A DNA stretch of 64,000 bases from Thermovibrio ammonificans HB-1. GTDB lineage: Bacteria; Aquificota; Aquificia; Desulfurobacteriales; Desulfurobacteriaceae. The stretch spans positions 1,072,418-1,136,417 of the forward strand of contig NC_014926.1 in assembly GCF_000185805.1 (NCBI RefSeq). Reading direction: 5' to 3'. The notes under the pieces were generated by a model that worked only from the letters and a program-made list of their open reading frames with translations, did not search any database and was not told where the DNA came from. Shown piece after piece: positions 41,673 to 55,700 of the stretch (its first letter is position 1; the number at the start of each line of letters is the position of its first letter). Both the position numbers and the translations under genes were made by a program.

Positions 41673-42164
41673 TTGAACTTCAACCTTGAAGTTGCCCACA
41701 ACCTCGTCTTCTACATCCTCTACGGCCTCTTCTTCCTGGCAACGGCCGTATTCATAGAGAGGTTGCTCTACTTCTTCTTCACCTTCTCGGCCGAGAAAAA
41801 GCTGATAAGAAGGGAGGTTGAGGAGGCAGACGAGAAAAGCGCAGAGCTCATATACAACACCTACACAGCCAAGTTCGACCGGGGGAAGGGCTTCCTTATG
41901 TTCGTTGTGACGGGAGCTCCCCTGCTGGGACTCCTCGGAACGGTCCTCGGAATTATGAACTCTTTTTCAACAATGGCCGAAAAGGGAATCTCCGATATAG
42001 CTGCAGTGAGTAAAGGAATCGCCTTCGCCCTTGAAGCAACCGCCCTCGGAATCGTGGTATCGCTCTTTGCCCTCGCCTACTACCACGTTGTGAACGCCCT
42101 CTCTAAAAGGGGCAAGGTTACGGTGAGGGAGATAATCCTGAAAACCCTGAAGGTGAGAGGTTAG
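41673..42164 (+). CDS. ExbB/TolQ-family proton channel subunit
   Basis: 163 residues from TTG, with GGAGG 6 bases upstream. Three membrane segments; core GAPLLGLLGTVLGIMNSFSTM and GIAFALEATALGIVVSLFALAYYHVVN. Shorter than the copy at 15.5 kb. It should team with the divergent exbD and tonB. Having exbB and exbD on opposite strands is unusual, since they are normally consecutive. Confidence 0.9.
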   Translation: MNFNLEVAHNLVFYILYGLFFLATAVFIERLLYFFFTFSAEKKLIRREVEEADEKSAELIYNTYTAKFDRGKGFLMFVVTGAPLLGLLGTVLGIMNSFSTMAEKGISDIAAVSKGIAFALEATALGIVVSLFALAYYHVVNALSKRGKVTVREIILKTLKVRG

Positions 42165-42165
42165 A

Positions 42166-42181
42166 GGCGGGCAACCCCGCC
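42166..42181. terminator. Short GC hairpin between convergent exbB and gatB
   Basis: GGCGGG-CAAC-CCCGCC, 6-bp stem starting one base after the exbB stop codon and 6 bases before the gatB stop. No T-tract. Could serve both strands. Confidence 0.5.
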
Positions 42182-42186
42182 CCGTA

Positions 42187-43644
42187 TTACTCCTGTTCAA
42201 GAAGCTTCGGAATAAGCTCGTTCAAGAGCTTCGGGTTCGCCTTCCCGCGGGTCTCCTTCATCACCTGACCTATGAGGAACTTAACGGCCTTCTTCTTCTG
42301 CTTTTCGTTGCCCTCCTTGTACTGCTTAACCGCCTTCTCGTTGTTTGCAAACACCTTCTTTATAACCTCTGTAAGCGCCGACTCATCCGATATCTGAACG
42401 AGCCCCTTCTCCTCCACTATGAGCTTGGGCTCCTTGCCGCTTTTCACCATTTCGGGGATTACCTCTTCCTTGGCAACCCTTAGGGAGATAACCTCTCTGT
42501 CTACAAGCTCCAGCAGCTGAGCAAGGTGTTCGGGTTTAACCGGGGAGTCGGCTATGTCGAGCTTTGCCTCGTTTAAAGCTCCCAACAGGTCGGAAATGAG
42601 GATGTTTGCCACCTTCTTGGGCTCACCGGAGTAGGCCTTGGCCGCCTCTTCAAAGAAGGTTGCAAGGGCCCTGTCTCTAACGAGAACGCTTGCATCGTAG
42701 GGGGTAAGGCCGTAGTCGGAAACGAAACGCTCCTTAACCTGGTCGGGAAGCTCGGGCAGGCTCTCCCTTATGGCGTCAAGCCACTCCTTGTCGATTATGA
42801 GGGGAGGCAGGTCGGGCTCGGGGAAGTAGCGGTAGTCTTCGGCCTCCTCCTTCGTCCTCATGGTTTTGGTTATACCCTTTTGGGAGTCGAAGAGGCGGGT
42901 CTCCTGAACAATCTCACCACCGCTCTTAACTACCTTTATCTGCCTCTCAATCTCGTACTCGAGGGCCTTCTGGATGAAGCGGAAGGAGTTTACGTTCTTA
43001 ATCTCGGTTCTCGTCCCGAGCTCCTTGGAGCCCTTGGGGCGAATCGAAACGTTTGCGTCGCACCTTAAAGAGCCCTCCTCAAGGTTGCCGTCGTTAACGC
43101 CTATCCACACCAAAATGTCCCGGAGCTTCTGCATGTAAAGCCTGGCCTCTTCAGGCGTGGAGATATCCGGCTCAGAGACTATCTCTATCAGGGGCGTTCC
43201 GGCCCTGTTGAGGTCTACGTAAGAGTTATTGTCGAAGCCCTCCCCGTGAATCGTCTTTCCGGCGTCCTCCTCCATGTGGATGCGCCTGATTCTGATTCTC
43301 TTCTTCGTGCCGTCGCTCTTTTCTATCTCTACCCAGCCGTTTTCGGCGAAGGGAAGCTCGTACTGGGTTATCTGGTAGGCTTTCGGAAGGTCGGGGTAGA
43401 AGTAGTGTTTACGGGCAAACACCGAGTAGGTGTTTATCTTACAGTTCAAAGCGAGTGCCGCCTTCACTGCAAACTCTACGGCCCTCTTGTTGAGAACCGG
43501 AAGGGCTCCGGGCATACCCAGACAAACCGGACAGACATTCGTATTAGGGGGTGCCCCGAACTCGTTTTTACAGCTGCAGAATATCTTGGTTTTAGTCAAG
43601 AGTTGAGCGTGAACTTCAAGGCCTATAACGGCTTCAAACTCCAT
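42187..43644 (-). CDS. gatB: Aspartyl/glutamyl-tRNA amidotransferase subunit B
   Basis: 485 residues. N-terminal EAVIGLEVHAQLLTKTKIFC, the zinc Cys pairs (FCSC and CPVC), RKHYFYPDLPKAYQITQ, HMEEDAGK and DLNRAGTPLIEIVSEPD are GatB signatures, with a C-terminal GatB/YqeY domain. It converts misacylated Glu-tRNAGln or Asp-tRNAAsn with GatA and GatC, which are not here. Confidence 0.97.
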   Translation of the reverse strand: MEFEAVIGLEVHAQLLTKTKIFCSCKNEFGAPPNTNVCPVCLGMPGALPVLNKRAVEFAVKAALALNCKINTYSVFARKHYFYPDLPKAYQITQYELPFAENGWVEIEKSDGTKKRIRIRRIHMEEDAGKTIHGEGFDNNSYVDLNRAGTPLIEIVSEPDISTPEEARLYMQKLRDILVWIGVNDGNLEEGSLRCDANVSIRPKGSKELGTRTEIKNVNSFRFIQKALEYEIERQIKVVKSGGEIVQETRLFDSQKGITKTMRTKEEAEDYRYFPEPDLPPLIIDKEWLDAIRESLPELPDQVKERFVSDYGLTPYDASVLVRDRALATFFEEAAKAYSGEPKKVANILISDLLGALNEAKLDIADSPVKPEHLAQLLELVDREVISLRVAKEEVIPEMVKSGKEPKLIVEEKGLVQISDESALTEVIKKVFANNEKAVKQYKEGNEKQKKKAVKFLIGQVMKETRGKANPKLLNELIPKLLEQE

Positions 43645-43665
43645 TTCTCCTCTCCTGCGGGGGAT

Positions 43666-44724
43666 TTAAGCACCTTTATTATAGCCTTCCAAGGCCCAGA
43701 AGAGTAAAACGCCCAACAGGAGAAAGAGGAAACTTACAGCGTGAAACAGAACCAGGAACCGCTTACCCTTTTCCACCCTCTCCCTGTAAATTCTGTAGGC
43801 TATCAAGTTGGCAAGGGAGGCCACAAGGGTGCCGAAGCCCCCTACGTTTACGCCCCACAGAAGCTCCTTCCACCTGCCGGTAAACTCGGAAACGAAAAGG
43901 GCGGCAGGCACGTTACTCATAACTTGGCTCAAGCCAACCGAGCTCCAGAAGACAGAAGCCCCTGACGAAAGCCTCAGGCTGAGGCCGTGGGAGAGGTTGT
44001 CGGTAAAGCCGAAAAAGGCGATAAAGGTCCCGAGGAGGAAGTAGTCAACCCTAAAGAGCCTCCTGTCGAACAGAAGGGCGTAAAGGAGCGGAACAAAGGC
44101 CAAGTACAGGGGCAGGAGCTTCAACGCCACGGGAAGGAAAAGCAGAAAAAGCCCTACCGCAACCTTCCAGCGCCCGTCAAGGGGCGGGTCGGGAGGCTCA
44201 AGGCAGACGCTCCTCACCTTCAGAGAGAGCAAAAACAGAGGAACAAGGAGCAGGGAAAAGGGCCCTATGGCAGAGATAAACTCCTTAAGGTGCAGGTCGT
44301 AGTGGTAGTAGATAAACAAGTTCTGGGGGTTGCCAACCGGGCTCAAAGCAGAACCGGCATTTGCGGCAACGGCCTCGAGAGTAACAAGGAAAGCTTTGCC
44401 CTCAAGGGCCATGGCGGCGGTTACCGGAACAACCGTAATGAGGGCAACGTCGTTTGTCACAAACATAGAGAGCAAAGCGGTGAGCAGAACCAGCTTCACT
44501 CCCACCCAGCGCCCCCGCTCAAAAAAGGCGGCCACCTGGGAAATCACCCCGTAGAGCTCCAAAGAGCGTAAAATTACCAGAAACACAAAGAGGGTGAACA
44601 CAACTTTCAGCTCGTCGGGACTTATACGGGGGAGCCTGTGGAAAACGAGGGAAGTGACCAAAAGGGCAGAGAGGGAAAGGAAGAAGAGCCACTCGGCAAC
44701 TACAACCTCTACTATTTTCCGCAA
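43666..44724 (-). CDS. ArsB/NhaD-superfamily permease
   Basis: 352 residues, about 10 membrane segments. The VTNDVALITVVPVT and NAGSALSPVGNPQNLFIYY motifs are those of the ArsB/NhaD/CitT ion-transporter superfamily (the GNPQN loop). The protein is short compared with ArsB (about 430). Substrate (arsenite, Na+/H+, dicarboxylate or silicate) cannot be set. TTG start with GGGGAG 7 bases upstream; divergent from the PBP gene. Confidence 0.82.
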   Translation of the reverse strand: MRKIVEVVVAEWLFFLSLSALLVTSLVFHRLPRISPDELKVVFTLFVFLVILRSLELYGVISQVAAFFERGRWVGVKLVLLTALLSMFVTNDVALITVVPVTAAMALEGKAFLVTLEAVAANAGSALSPVGNPQNLFIYYHYDLHLKEFISAIGPFSLLLVPLFLLSLKVRSVCLEPPDPPLDGRWKVAVGLFLLFLPVALKLLPLYLAFVPLLYALLFDRRLFRVDYFLLGTFIAFFGFTDNLSHGLSLRLSSGASVFWSSVGLSQVMSNVPAALFVSEFTGRWKELLWGVNVGGFGTLVASLANLIAYRIYRERVEKGKRFLVLFHAVSFLFLLLGVLLFWALEGYNKGA

Positions 44725-44751
44725 TTAGCAACTCCCCTCGGTAAGAATAAA

Positions 44752-44773
44752 TTTTCCTGTGGAAAACTATACC
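44752..44773. promoter_or_regulatory. Dyad and possible -10 between the permease and PBP genes
   Basis: TTTTCC-TGT-GGAAAA is a perfect 6-bp-arm dyad in the divergent gap, followed by TATACC, a possible -10 for the PBP gene. Bound factor unknown. Confidence 0.4.
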
Positions 44774-44792
44774 AAGCGTGCGGAGAGAAAAG

Positions 44793-46751
44793 ATGTTAAG
44801 AATAATAGCGCTTCTGACCGCCGTTCTCTTCACACTACCCCAGTGGGCAAGGGCCTCTGAAAGCTACAAGGAGAAGCTCCTCCCCCGGTTTGCAACAACC
44901 GTCTTAGACAGAAACGGCAAGGTTTTGGGTTTCTTCTACAAAGACAAATTCCGCCTCTACGCTCCCTACTCCCAAATACCCAAAAAACTCATCTACGCCG
45001 TCATATCGGCAGAGGACGAAAGGTTCTTCAAACACGGCGGAATAGACCCCTTGGGAATACTGAGGGCCGCAATAACCGACCTCAGCAGGGGTAAAGTGGT
45101 TCAAGGCGGAAGCACAATCACCCAACAGCTTGCAAAGATGATATACCTCTCCCCCAAAAGGACCATAGAGCGAAAGCTTAAAGAGATTGAGCTTGCGAGG
45201 AAACTGGAGAAGAAGCTGACGAAACAGGAGATACTGGAGCTATACCTCAACTACGTTTACCTCTCAAACGGAGCCTACGGGGTTAAGGCCGCCTCGTGGG
45301 TACTATTCGGCAAGAGGAACCTCAAAGACTTAACCCTCGCCCAGGCGGCACTCCTTGCAGGGATAATCAGGGGACCGGAGTTCTACAACCCCTTCACCCA
45401 CCCCCAGAGGGCCCTTAAAAGGAGGAACTACGTCCTTAAAAGGATGCTGGAAAACGGCTACATAACAAAGGCCCAGTACGAAAGAGCCATAAAAGAGCCA
45501 CTAACACCGCTTAAAGAGCCAAACAAACCAAAAACCGCCGGATACGCTCTCGACTTCATCAAGTTCGAGCTCTTGAAAAAACACATAATCCCTCCGAACA
45601 GACTCTACACCGGGGGCTACACCGTTTACACCTCAATAGACTCGGAAATTCAGAACTACGCCCAAAAAGTTCTAAAGAAGTACAGAGACTGGTACGCAAA
45701 GCGCCACAAACTCAAAGACCTTCAGTGTGCCGGCATGGCAATAGACAAAAAGGGGAGGGTGATATTTATAGTCGGAGGAAGTGACTACGCCGAGACCAAA
45801 CTCAACAGGGCATTCCAAACCCTCAGGCCGATAGGTTCAACCGCCAAACCGTTTACCTACTTAACGGCCTTCCAAAACGGCTGGTCTCCCCTGGACTTCG
45901 TATCCAACCTCCCCATAGAGAAACCGATGGACAAGATAGACCCGAGAACCGGCAAGAGAATGTGGTGGAAACCCCAGAACTACGAGCACACGTTTACTCC
46001 CTTTGTAACCGTCAGAGACGCCCTGATTCACTCGATAAACGTGGCAACGCTCCACCTTGCAATGCACTTTCCGGGGAAAATAAGGAAAAACCTGATTAAG
46101 TTCGAGATGATAAGTCCCAAAGCCCCTTTCGACCTTTCCTACATACTGGGAAGCTTCCCCTCCAACCTCTACCGGATAGTAAGGGCCTACTCGGCCTTCC
46201 AGAACAACGGCATAATGAGGGAGCCCTACGTAGTGCTGAAAGTTAAGAACCTGCACGGCAGAACCGTTTACGTAGGCTTCCCGAAGCTGAAGAAGGTGTC
46301 CGACCCCGAGTCGGTCCAGATACTCCGCTCCATCCTGCAAGATGTTGTGAAGCAGGGAACAGCCCGTTCAATAGCCTACTTAACGGAGCACTTTGACGTT
46401 GCCGGTAAAACGGGAACCACCAACGACTACAAAGACGCCTACTTCTCGGGCTTTACAACCTCCTTTGTTATGAGCATCTGGTTCGGAAGGGACAGCTACA
46501 AGAAGATGTGGCCCGGTGCCGCAGGCGGAGGAGTTGCCGCCCCTCCGTGGGGTAAAATAGCGCTGAAGCTATGCGATAAGTATAAGTGCGGTAGGTTCGT
46601 GCCACCTTACAGCGAGATAGTGGCCAACTACCCTCCTCCTACCCACTTCCCCGAGAAGGAGATGGAGGAGATTTACTACGACCAGCTGATTAACTCCCTA
46701 GGTGAGCCGCAGAGCGACAACGAAACCCTCAGCGAAAGCTTAGGAGGCTAA
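44793..46751 (+). CDS. Class A penicillin-binding protein (PBP1A type)
   Basis: 652 residues. N-terminal hydrophobic segment ([18 protein letters not shown]), glycosyltransferase domain with the catalytic Glu74 in [15 protein letters not shown] and [12 protein letters not shown], then the transpeptidase with Ser349-x-x-Lys352 (GSTAKPFTY), Ser414-x-Asn416 and Lys539-Thr-Gly ([12 protein letters not shown]). It polymerises and crosslinks peptidoglycan. The ATG at 44793 (GGAGAG 5 bases upstream) is preferred to a GTG at 44778. The N-terminal segment could be read either as an anchor or as a cleavable signal. Confidence 0.94.
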   Translation: MLRIIALLTAVLFTLPQWARASESYKEKLLPRFATTVLDRNGKVLGFFYKDKFRLYAPYSQIPKKLIYAVISAEDERFFKHGGIDPLGILRAAITDLSRGKVVQGGSTITQQLAKMIYLSPKRTIERKLKEIELARKLEKKLTKQEILELYLNYVYLSNGAYGVKAASWVLFGKRNLKDLTLAQAALLAGIIRGPEFYNPFTHPQRALKRRNYVLKRMLENGYITKAQYERAIKEPLTPLKEPNKPKTAGYALDFIKFELLKKHIIPPNRLYTGGYTVYTSIDSEIQNYAQKVLKKYRDWYAKRHKLKDLQCAGMAIDKKGRVIFIVGGSDYAETKLNRAFQTLRPIGSTAKPFTYLTAFQNGWSPLDFVSNLPIEKPMDKIDPRTGKRMWWKPQNYEHTFTPFVTVRDALIHSINVATLHLAMHFPGKIRKNLIKFEMISPKAPFDLSYILGSFPSNLYRIVRAYSAFQNNGIMREPYVVLKVKNLHGRTVYVGFPKLKKVSDPESVQILRSILQDVVKQGTARSIAYLTEHFDVAGKTGTTNDYKDAYFSGFTTSFVMSIWFGRDSYKKMWPGAAGGGVAAPPWGKIALKLCDKYKCGRFVPPYSEIVANYPPPTHFPEKEMEEIYYDQLINSLGEPQSDNETLSESLGG

Positions 46752-46752
46752 A

Positions 46753-50473
<3,721 letters not shown>

Positions 50474-50478
<5 letters not shown>

Positions 50479-50878
50479 GAACCTTATACACAAAATCGAC
50501 CACAGCCTTCTCGTTTGGAACCTTCTTGTTATAGACCTTAACCTCTACGGCGTAAACAGTGGCACCGGTAGCCGTATCGACAACCCTCCTCAGGAGGCGA
50601 GCCGAAGCAACGTAATCCCCGAAAGTGGAGTAACTTCCGAGGTTTATAGGCTGGTCCGGTAAGTTACAGTTGGTATAGTTACAGAGCTCATCCTCTTCCA
50701 TAAGCCTCATCAGGTATGAAGAGACCCCTTTCGCAACTTCTAATGAAGAGGTATAACGGGCCGTACTGCCGGTTATCTTCGTCCCGGTTGTAAGCATATA
50801 GAGCATAACGGCCGTGAACCCGAGGGCAATCAACGAGAGAATCAACACCGTGCTCAGAGCTAACCCTTTTCTCCTCAT
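50474..50878 (-). CDS. PilX-like minor pilin
   Basis: 134 residues with a prepilin-like leader (MRRKG, then LALSTVLILSLIALGFTAVMLYML). Glu at mature position 5 is missing, as is common in PilX-type proteins. The remainder is poorly conserved with two Cys (ELCNYTNC). The ATG at 50878 follows GGAG; a GTG four codons upstream is less likely. Last of the minor pilin operon. Confidence 0.75.
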
Positions 50879-50896
50879 AAAAGGCTCCACAAACAG

Positions 50897-51856
50897 TTAA
50901 TGAACAAGGTTCATAGGCTGAACCGTCAGCTTTACCACCTTCCAGTGGTAGTGTATTGCATCGGGCGTTGAAGGTAAACGTAAAGTCACTCCGTCGATGG
51001 TGGTGGAACCGGTAAACGTATAGTTGGGATCCTTCTTTCCTTCCCTGATCAGAAGGTAGATGTGAACGAGCTTCAAGTTCTTCCGCTCATCAAGAGCGGT
51101 AGCGCTTTTAACTGCAGGGTCCGTAAGGGGGTCAACGTAGGTGCTGTTCCCCCAGTCGTAGCGAACCTGGAAATCTGCAACGCAGTCTATCATAGGCCTT
51201 ACCCTACCCGACGGCTTGCCGGTCGAGGTCAACTTCCAGCTGACCTTCCTGCCGAGTGTGTAAAGGTCGGGACACACCGGGTTAGGGGAAGTAGGTGAAC
51301 GGTACAGGTAGTACTCAATCTGAGCACACACCTCGGTAGAGCAAATGGGAGCTGCAGAACCTATATCGGGAATAGGGTAAGTGAGGTAGTAGCCGGTATC
51401 AGGACAAACGTAATCGCTGTTACCGGCAACCACATCTCCCTGAAGGTTCAGGAAAACGGCCTTGGCCGAAGAAGGGAAAACCCACTCCGAAAGGGGAGGA
51501 GCAAGCTGCGTAGGCGCGCTACCGGAGGCGGCACAGTTAACGAGAGCCCACCCCCTTGTCAGGTCGTTCGTAATATCGTAGGTGGAGCGGATTATAAGGT
51601 CGTAACCGCTGGCACCGTAAGCAACGGTCTCAATGGGAAGCGAAGGCTCGTTAACGCCGATACCGTAACCCGCATGTTCAACATCCTGCCTCAGAATCTC
51701 AAGCCCCACCATTGACTGAATCTGAACGGTAGATTCCGAACTACGCTGGAGGAAACCTTTAAACAGATAGGTATAACCGAAGTAAATAGCCGATAGAACA
51801 AAAACGGTAATGCCCAGAACTATAAAAAGCTCCAGGAGAGAGAATCCCCTTCTCAT
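50897..51856 (-). CDS. PilW-like minor pilin
   Basis: 319 residues: type III signal MRRG-FSLLELFIVLGITVFVLSAIYFGY with Glu at mature position 5, a long exported domain with several Cys. Length and order (after pilV, before pilX) fit PilW of the fimT-pilVWX-pilY1 system, which forms the priming tip complex of type IV pili. GTG-free ATG start within the pilV end. Confidence 0.85.
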   Translation of the reverse strand: MRRGFSLLELFIVLGITVFVLSAIYFGYTYLFKGFLQRSSESTVQIQSMVGLEILRQDVEHAGYGIGVNEPSLPIETVAYGASGYDLIIRSTYDITNDLTRGWALVNCAASGSAPTQLAPPLSEWVFPSSAKAVFLNLQGDVVAGNSDYVCPDTGYYLTYPIPDIGSAAPICSTEVCAQIEYYLYRSPTSPNPVCPDLYTLGRKVSWKLTSTGKPSGRVRPMIDCVADFQVRYDWGNSTYVDPLTDPAVKSATALDERKNLKLVHIYLLIREGKKDPNYTFTGSTTIDGVTLRLPSTPDAIHYHWKVVKLTVQPMNLVH

Positions 51857-52296
51857 AGTTCCTTCCTGATAATCGTAGTTCCGGAAATACTGTGATACCT
51901 ACCCTTGTAGAACCAACATACAGTTAAGTTGACCTCTTTAAGCTCAAGGGCCGTATTCTCATTTATATCGTAGTAAAGGCCGTACTCTTGAGGTCTGCTC
52001 CATATATACCTTACAACAACGTTCTTCCCGGTTAGCAGGGCATCTTTACAGCTGGTGGTTCCGTTATCGAGGTTTGCCTCGGTAACGTTGTCGTAGTCCA
52101 TCTCCCTCACCTGCTCGAGCTTCTGATGGAGAAGCCTGACTGCCTGATACTGAATCATCTTCACCATCTCGAATTTTTTAACAAAAACCGCAGAAGCGAG
52201 CAAACCAAGGAAAACCACAAGACCTATAGCAACCGCAAGGAGCACCTCTACCATGGAGAAGGCACCCCTTTTTATTTTTCTTTTAACTATTCGCAT
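51853..52296 (-). CDS. PilV-like minor pilin
   Basis: 147 residues. Prepilin cleavage site in KIKRGAFSMVEVLLAVAIGLVVFL, with Ala rather than Gly before Phe. The domain has two Cys (SCKDAL and TVCWFY). Overlaps both fimT-like and pilW-like genes by 4-10 bases. Confidence 0.82.
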   Translation of the reverse strand: MRIVKRKIKRGAFSMVEVLLAVAIGLVVFLGLLASAVFVKKFEMVKMIQYQAVRLLHQKLEQVREMDYDNVTEANLDNGTTSCKDALLTGKNVVVRYIWSRPQEYGLYYDINENTALELKEVNLTVCWFYKGRYHSISGTTIIRKEL

Positions 52297-52733
52297 ACCC
52301 GTTTCCCCGAACTAAGAACCGTTTTCCCCATTCTCACCCTTACACCGTCGCTCTTAATACAGCTGTACTTGGCGTCTACCGAGAGGTCCCCCAGGTAAAT
52401 TATTGAGGTGTTGTTGGGTAACCCCTTCTCATCTATTTCTATAGTACCGGAGAAAGGATTTTTCAAATGAATTACTTTAACAACTGCATAGGTACCCGAG
52501 GAGGTTTGCTCCTCAACCGTTACCTGAGTACCCGAAACAACAATCTTGGCAGGAATCTTCTCGGTAAAAGACTTGGTCCTTTGAAGCTCAACCAGCGAGT
52601 AAATACGACGGGTATCGTTTTCTACACTTACTCTCTTCTCCCAAGAGTGGTACTTAAGGTAGGCCAGGGCCAATACGGCCCCGGCAAGTACAAGAGCCAC
52701 CAGAATTTCTATAACTGTTAGCCCTTTCCTCAT
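52287..52733 (-). CDS. FimT/GspH-like minor pilin
   Basis: 148 residues: MRKG-LTVIEILVALVLAGAVLALAYLKY with Glu at position 5, followed by a small beta domain ending in VRMGKTVLSSGKRVCE. Starts 3 bases after pilY1. Probably part of the pilus tip complex. Confidence 0.82.
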   Translation of the reverse strand: MRKGLTVIEILVALVLAGAVLALAYLKYHSWEKRVSVENDTRRIYSLVELQRTKSFTEKIPAKIVVSGTQVTVEEQTSSGTYAVVKVIHLKNPFSGTIEIDEKGLPNNTSIIYLGDLSVDAKYSCIKSDGVRVRMGKTVLSSGKRVCE

Positions 52734-52736
52734 TCC

Positions 52737-55700
52737 TTACCTTTCAAGCCACAGTAGTAACGTTCCAACGAGCCTGGAGCCCGGAGCTATAAACGGCGGA
52801 GCAGACTCCGGAGCAATTCCAGTATACCAGGAAGTAGCCCTGTTACCTGCGGAGGTAAACACCTGGGCCACGTTATTAACCTGGTTCTGCTTATCAAACT
52901 TAATGGTAATCTGCTGAATGTTGGCACCGGAAAGCTGAAGCAGCAAGGTTCCGTATACCTTGTTTATACCGTAAGTTGAACAATCCTCCAAGATGCTCCC
53001 GCCGGTAGCACAGTTCAGAGCCCAAACCCTCGTCCTACCTCCGGAACTACAGATATCGTCGGTAGGTTCAATAGTTGTAAAGAGAACAACGTTCTGGTCG
53101 GTGGTGGTTGGGTCGGAAATGTCACGCTCCTTAAAGTAACCCTCGTCCTGGGTATTAAGCTCTATGTACCAACCCCTAATAACGCCGTTTGCAGCATCTG
53201 TGCAGACGTTCTGGGAGTTGTCCGAAGCATCGGTTACAACCGTACAGCTATCCCCGTTACAGCTCAGAGACAGTCCGTATAGCCTGTTTGCCTGACCGGG
53301 AAGGACGTTATCGGTCTTGTAGAACCACCTACCCGTGCCGAAGTAGATGTAGTACCTGCTGAAGCACTTGGCGGCCTTTATCCTTGCAGTAACCGGAGGT
53401 ATAGCATCATCTAAATAGGTGTAGAACTTCCAGTTGAGGGGGTTGGGGTCCCTAACATCGGCCATAACTATGCCGCCCTTCCAGTTCTTCATATCCCCAT
53501 CTTTCCGGGCGTAGCCGAAGAAGACGTAATCTGTGCTTCCATCTCCGTTAACGTCGAGTCCTTCACTCATCAAACGGCCGCCAAAAGCGTCGTTTATAAC
53601 CCGCCCGGTTGTAGAGCCGGCAGGGATGAAGGTGTCGAAGGTAGCCACCTCTTTACCAGAGAGGAGGTCTACCACGAAAACTTTCAAAGGCTGATTGGAG
53701 TCTCCGTTATAGGTTTCCGGTCCGGAAACAAACATCAGATACGCCTTGTCTCCTTTACGTATCAACGACGGACCGGAATAGGTAAAGCCCAGTCCGGGAG
53801 CCGTGAACTCCCAGAGAACTTTAACGCCGTCGGGCTGCGGGTTTGTCACATCGAGGGCAAAGTAGGCAGAGAGCCCCGTGCAGGAAGCAGAGGAGCAGGT
53901 ATCGGCAGGGGGCTTAACGCAGTTGTCACCACCGACACAAGCTGCCCCTCCAAGGCGCATGCCGCCGATGAGTATCTTCCTACCGTTAACGGTGTAAACC
54001 TGAGGTGTAAGGTCAACAAAGTAAGTATGGCAGTAATCTTTCCCCGTTAAGAAGCGGAGGTAGGGAAGTGCATCTTTGGGGATAAAGGCCCACAACTCCT
54101 CACCGAGCTTATCGGTAGTGTCGTCGGTAGAACTGTTCTGGATGGCCACAGGGTGTTTTGTATCTCCTGCATTCTTCTTAACGTAGCCTGCAAGGAAAGC
54201 GTGGAGCATTCCGTCGTTTGCTCCCACAAAAACAACGTTGTAGTTTCCGTAGTTAACTATGGTAGGTGTGGAATAGTCTATATCGCCGAGCTTCCAAATC
54301 CTGTCCTTTCCGCAGGCAAGATTCCTACAGTTAGAGAAGTCTACAGGCTCTCCCCTTACGAACTTAACGAGCTTCTCGTAGTTTACGGTTCCGTCGGGGT
54401 TAAGAACGCATGCGGGGAAGAGGTTCGGGTCGGTCCCGAGAAGCTGCTTAAAGTCATTAAGGTTAGCAACGGTAAACGGCACCTTGTTAGAGCCGGTTGT
54501 GGTTGTAAAGATGTTCCTGTCGCTACCGGGAGTTTCTGCAAGTATCTCACCCTCTTCCCAAAGGGGGTGAAGCTCGGGAGAGTCAAAAGAATCCACGGTA
54601 GTTACAAGGTCTCCTCTACTGCCGTCGGCTTTCGGCTCGTAAATCTTTATCTTAAGGTTGTTATCCTCTATTGCCCACTCGAGAATCCTATCCTTATCAA
54701 CGTCGAGAACGAGGTTCTCGTTCGTATCCTCCCTAATGTTCTGGTTTGTCCTCGTGTTATAGAACCACCAGGTGTAGAGGTAACCGGGCCAGGTTACCTG
54801 GTAATACCTATCGGTATCGGGGTCGTAGATGTTCTTCATAGTGTAGAAAACCGACTGCTGAAGGGTAAAGCCGAGCTTGCTCTTCTCCGGAAGACCCATA
54901 ACAGAGGTACCGGAAGCCCTCTGAAGTATCTTGTAGAACACGCTCTCTATGGCTGCCTTCAGCTGCTCGGGGTCGGAGCCCTCAAAGTAGTTATCAGGCA
55001 GACCGTCTCCGTTGGCATCCCACTCGGAGCAGGCAGGTTCAACATCGTTGAAGGAGCCGCACGGAGCAGACTTGGTATCGCTGCACACAGGTGCAGGGGG
55101 AACAGAAGAGTAGTTGCAGGGGTACCCGTCTCCGTCTTCGTCGAGGAAACCTCCGAATATGGCCGTATTTTCAAGGGATTTAACGCCGTAACAGGAGTCT
55201 TTATCGCCTTTACACTCTTTAGTGCTCATAAACGCAGCCACCGTGTAAACGTCTACGTTCTGAACGCCGGTGAGCGTGTCTACAAGGTCGTTTACGTGCA
55301 TATCGTAAGCGGGAACGGCAGGGTCTATAGCACAGGAGTACCTTACGTTAGTGTCAACGGGGTCTTTTACACACTTGGAGTTGTTATCGCAGGAGGGGCA
55401 GGCCCTTTCGGCAGAGAAGATGTGGCCGTTCCAGGCACCGTCGGAGATTAAAACCGTAAAGTTCTTCGCACAGTGAACTTCCACCTTCTGACCGTCTACA
55501 TCAAAGGTGTAAGGGTCAAGGTAGTTGGGGTCACTCTTTCTAAAACCGAAGTTCCAAACACCGTCTTCTCTGGCGAAGTACCTTTTTATCTCATCGAGTA
55601 CTTCTCCGGTAGGAGTTCCGCCGTTGGGAACTTCGTTGTTTATCAGATCTATAATTTTGGAGTAGTCGTAGGTGGGATAGACCCAGTCCCTTATGGGGTT

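Noticed and set aside
54153-55451. 432-codon plus-strand frame opposite pilY1
   Set aside because: Antisense shadow; the minus-strand frame has clear PilY1 motifs.
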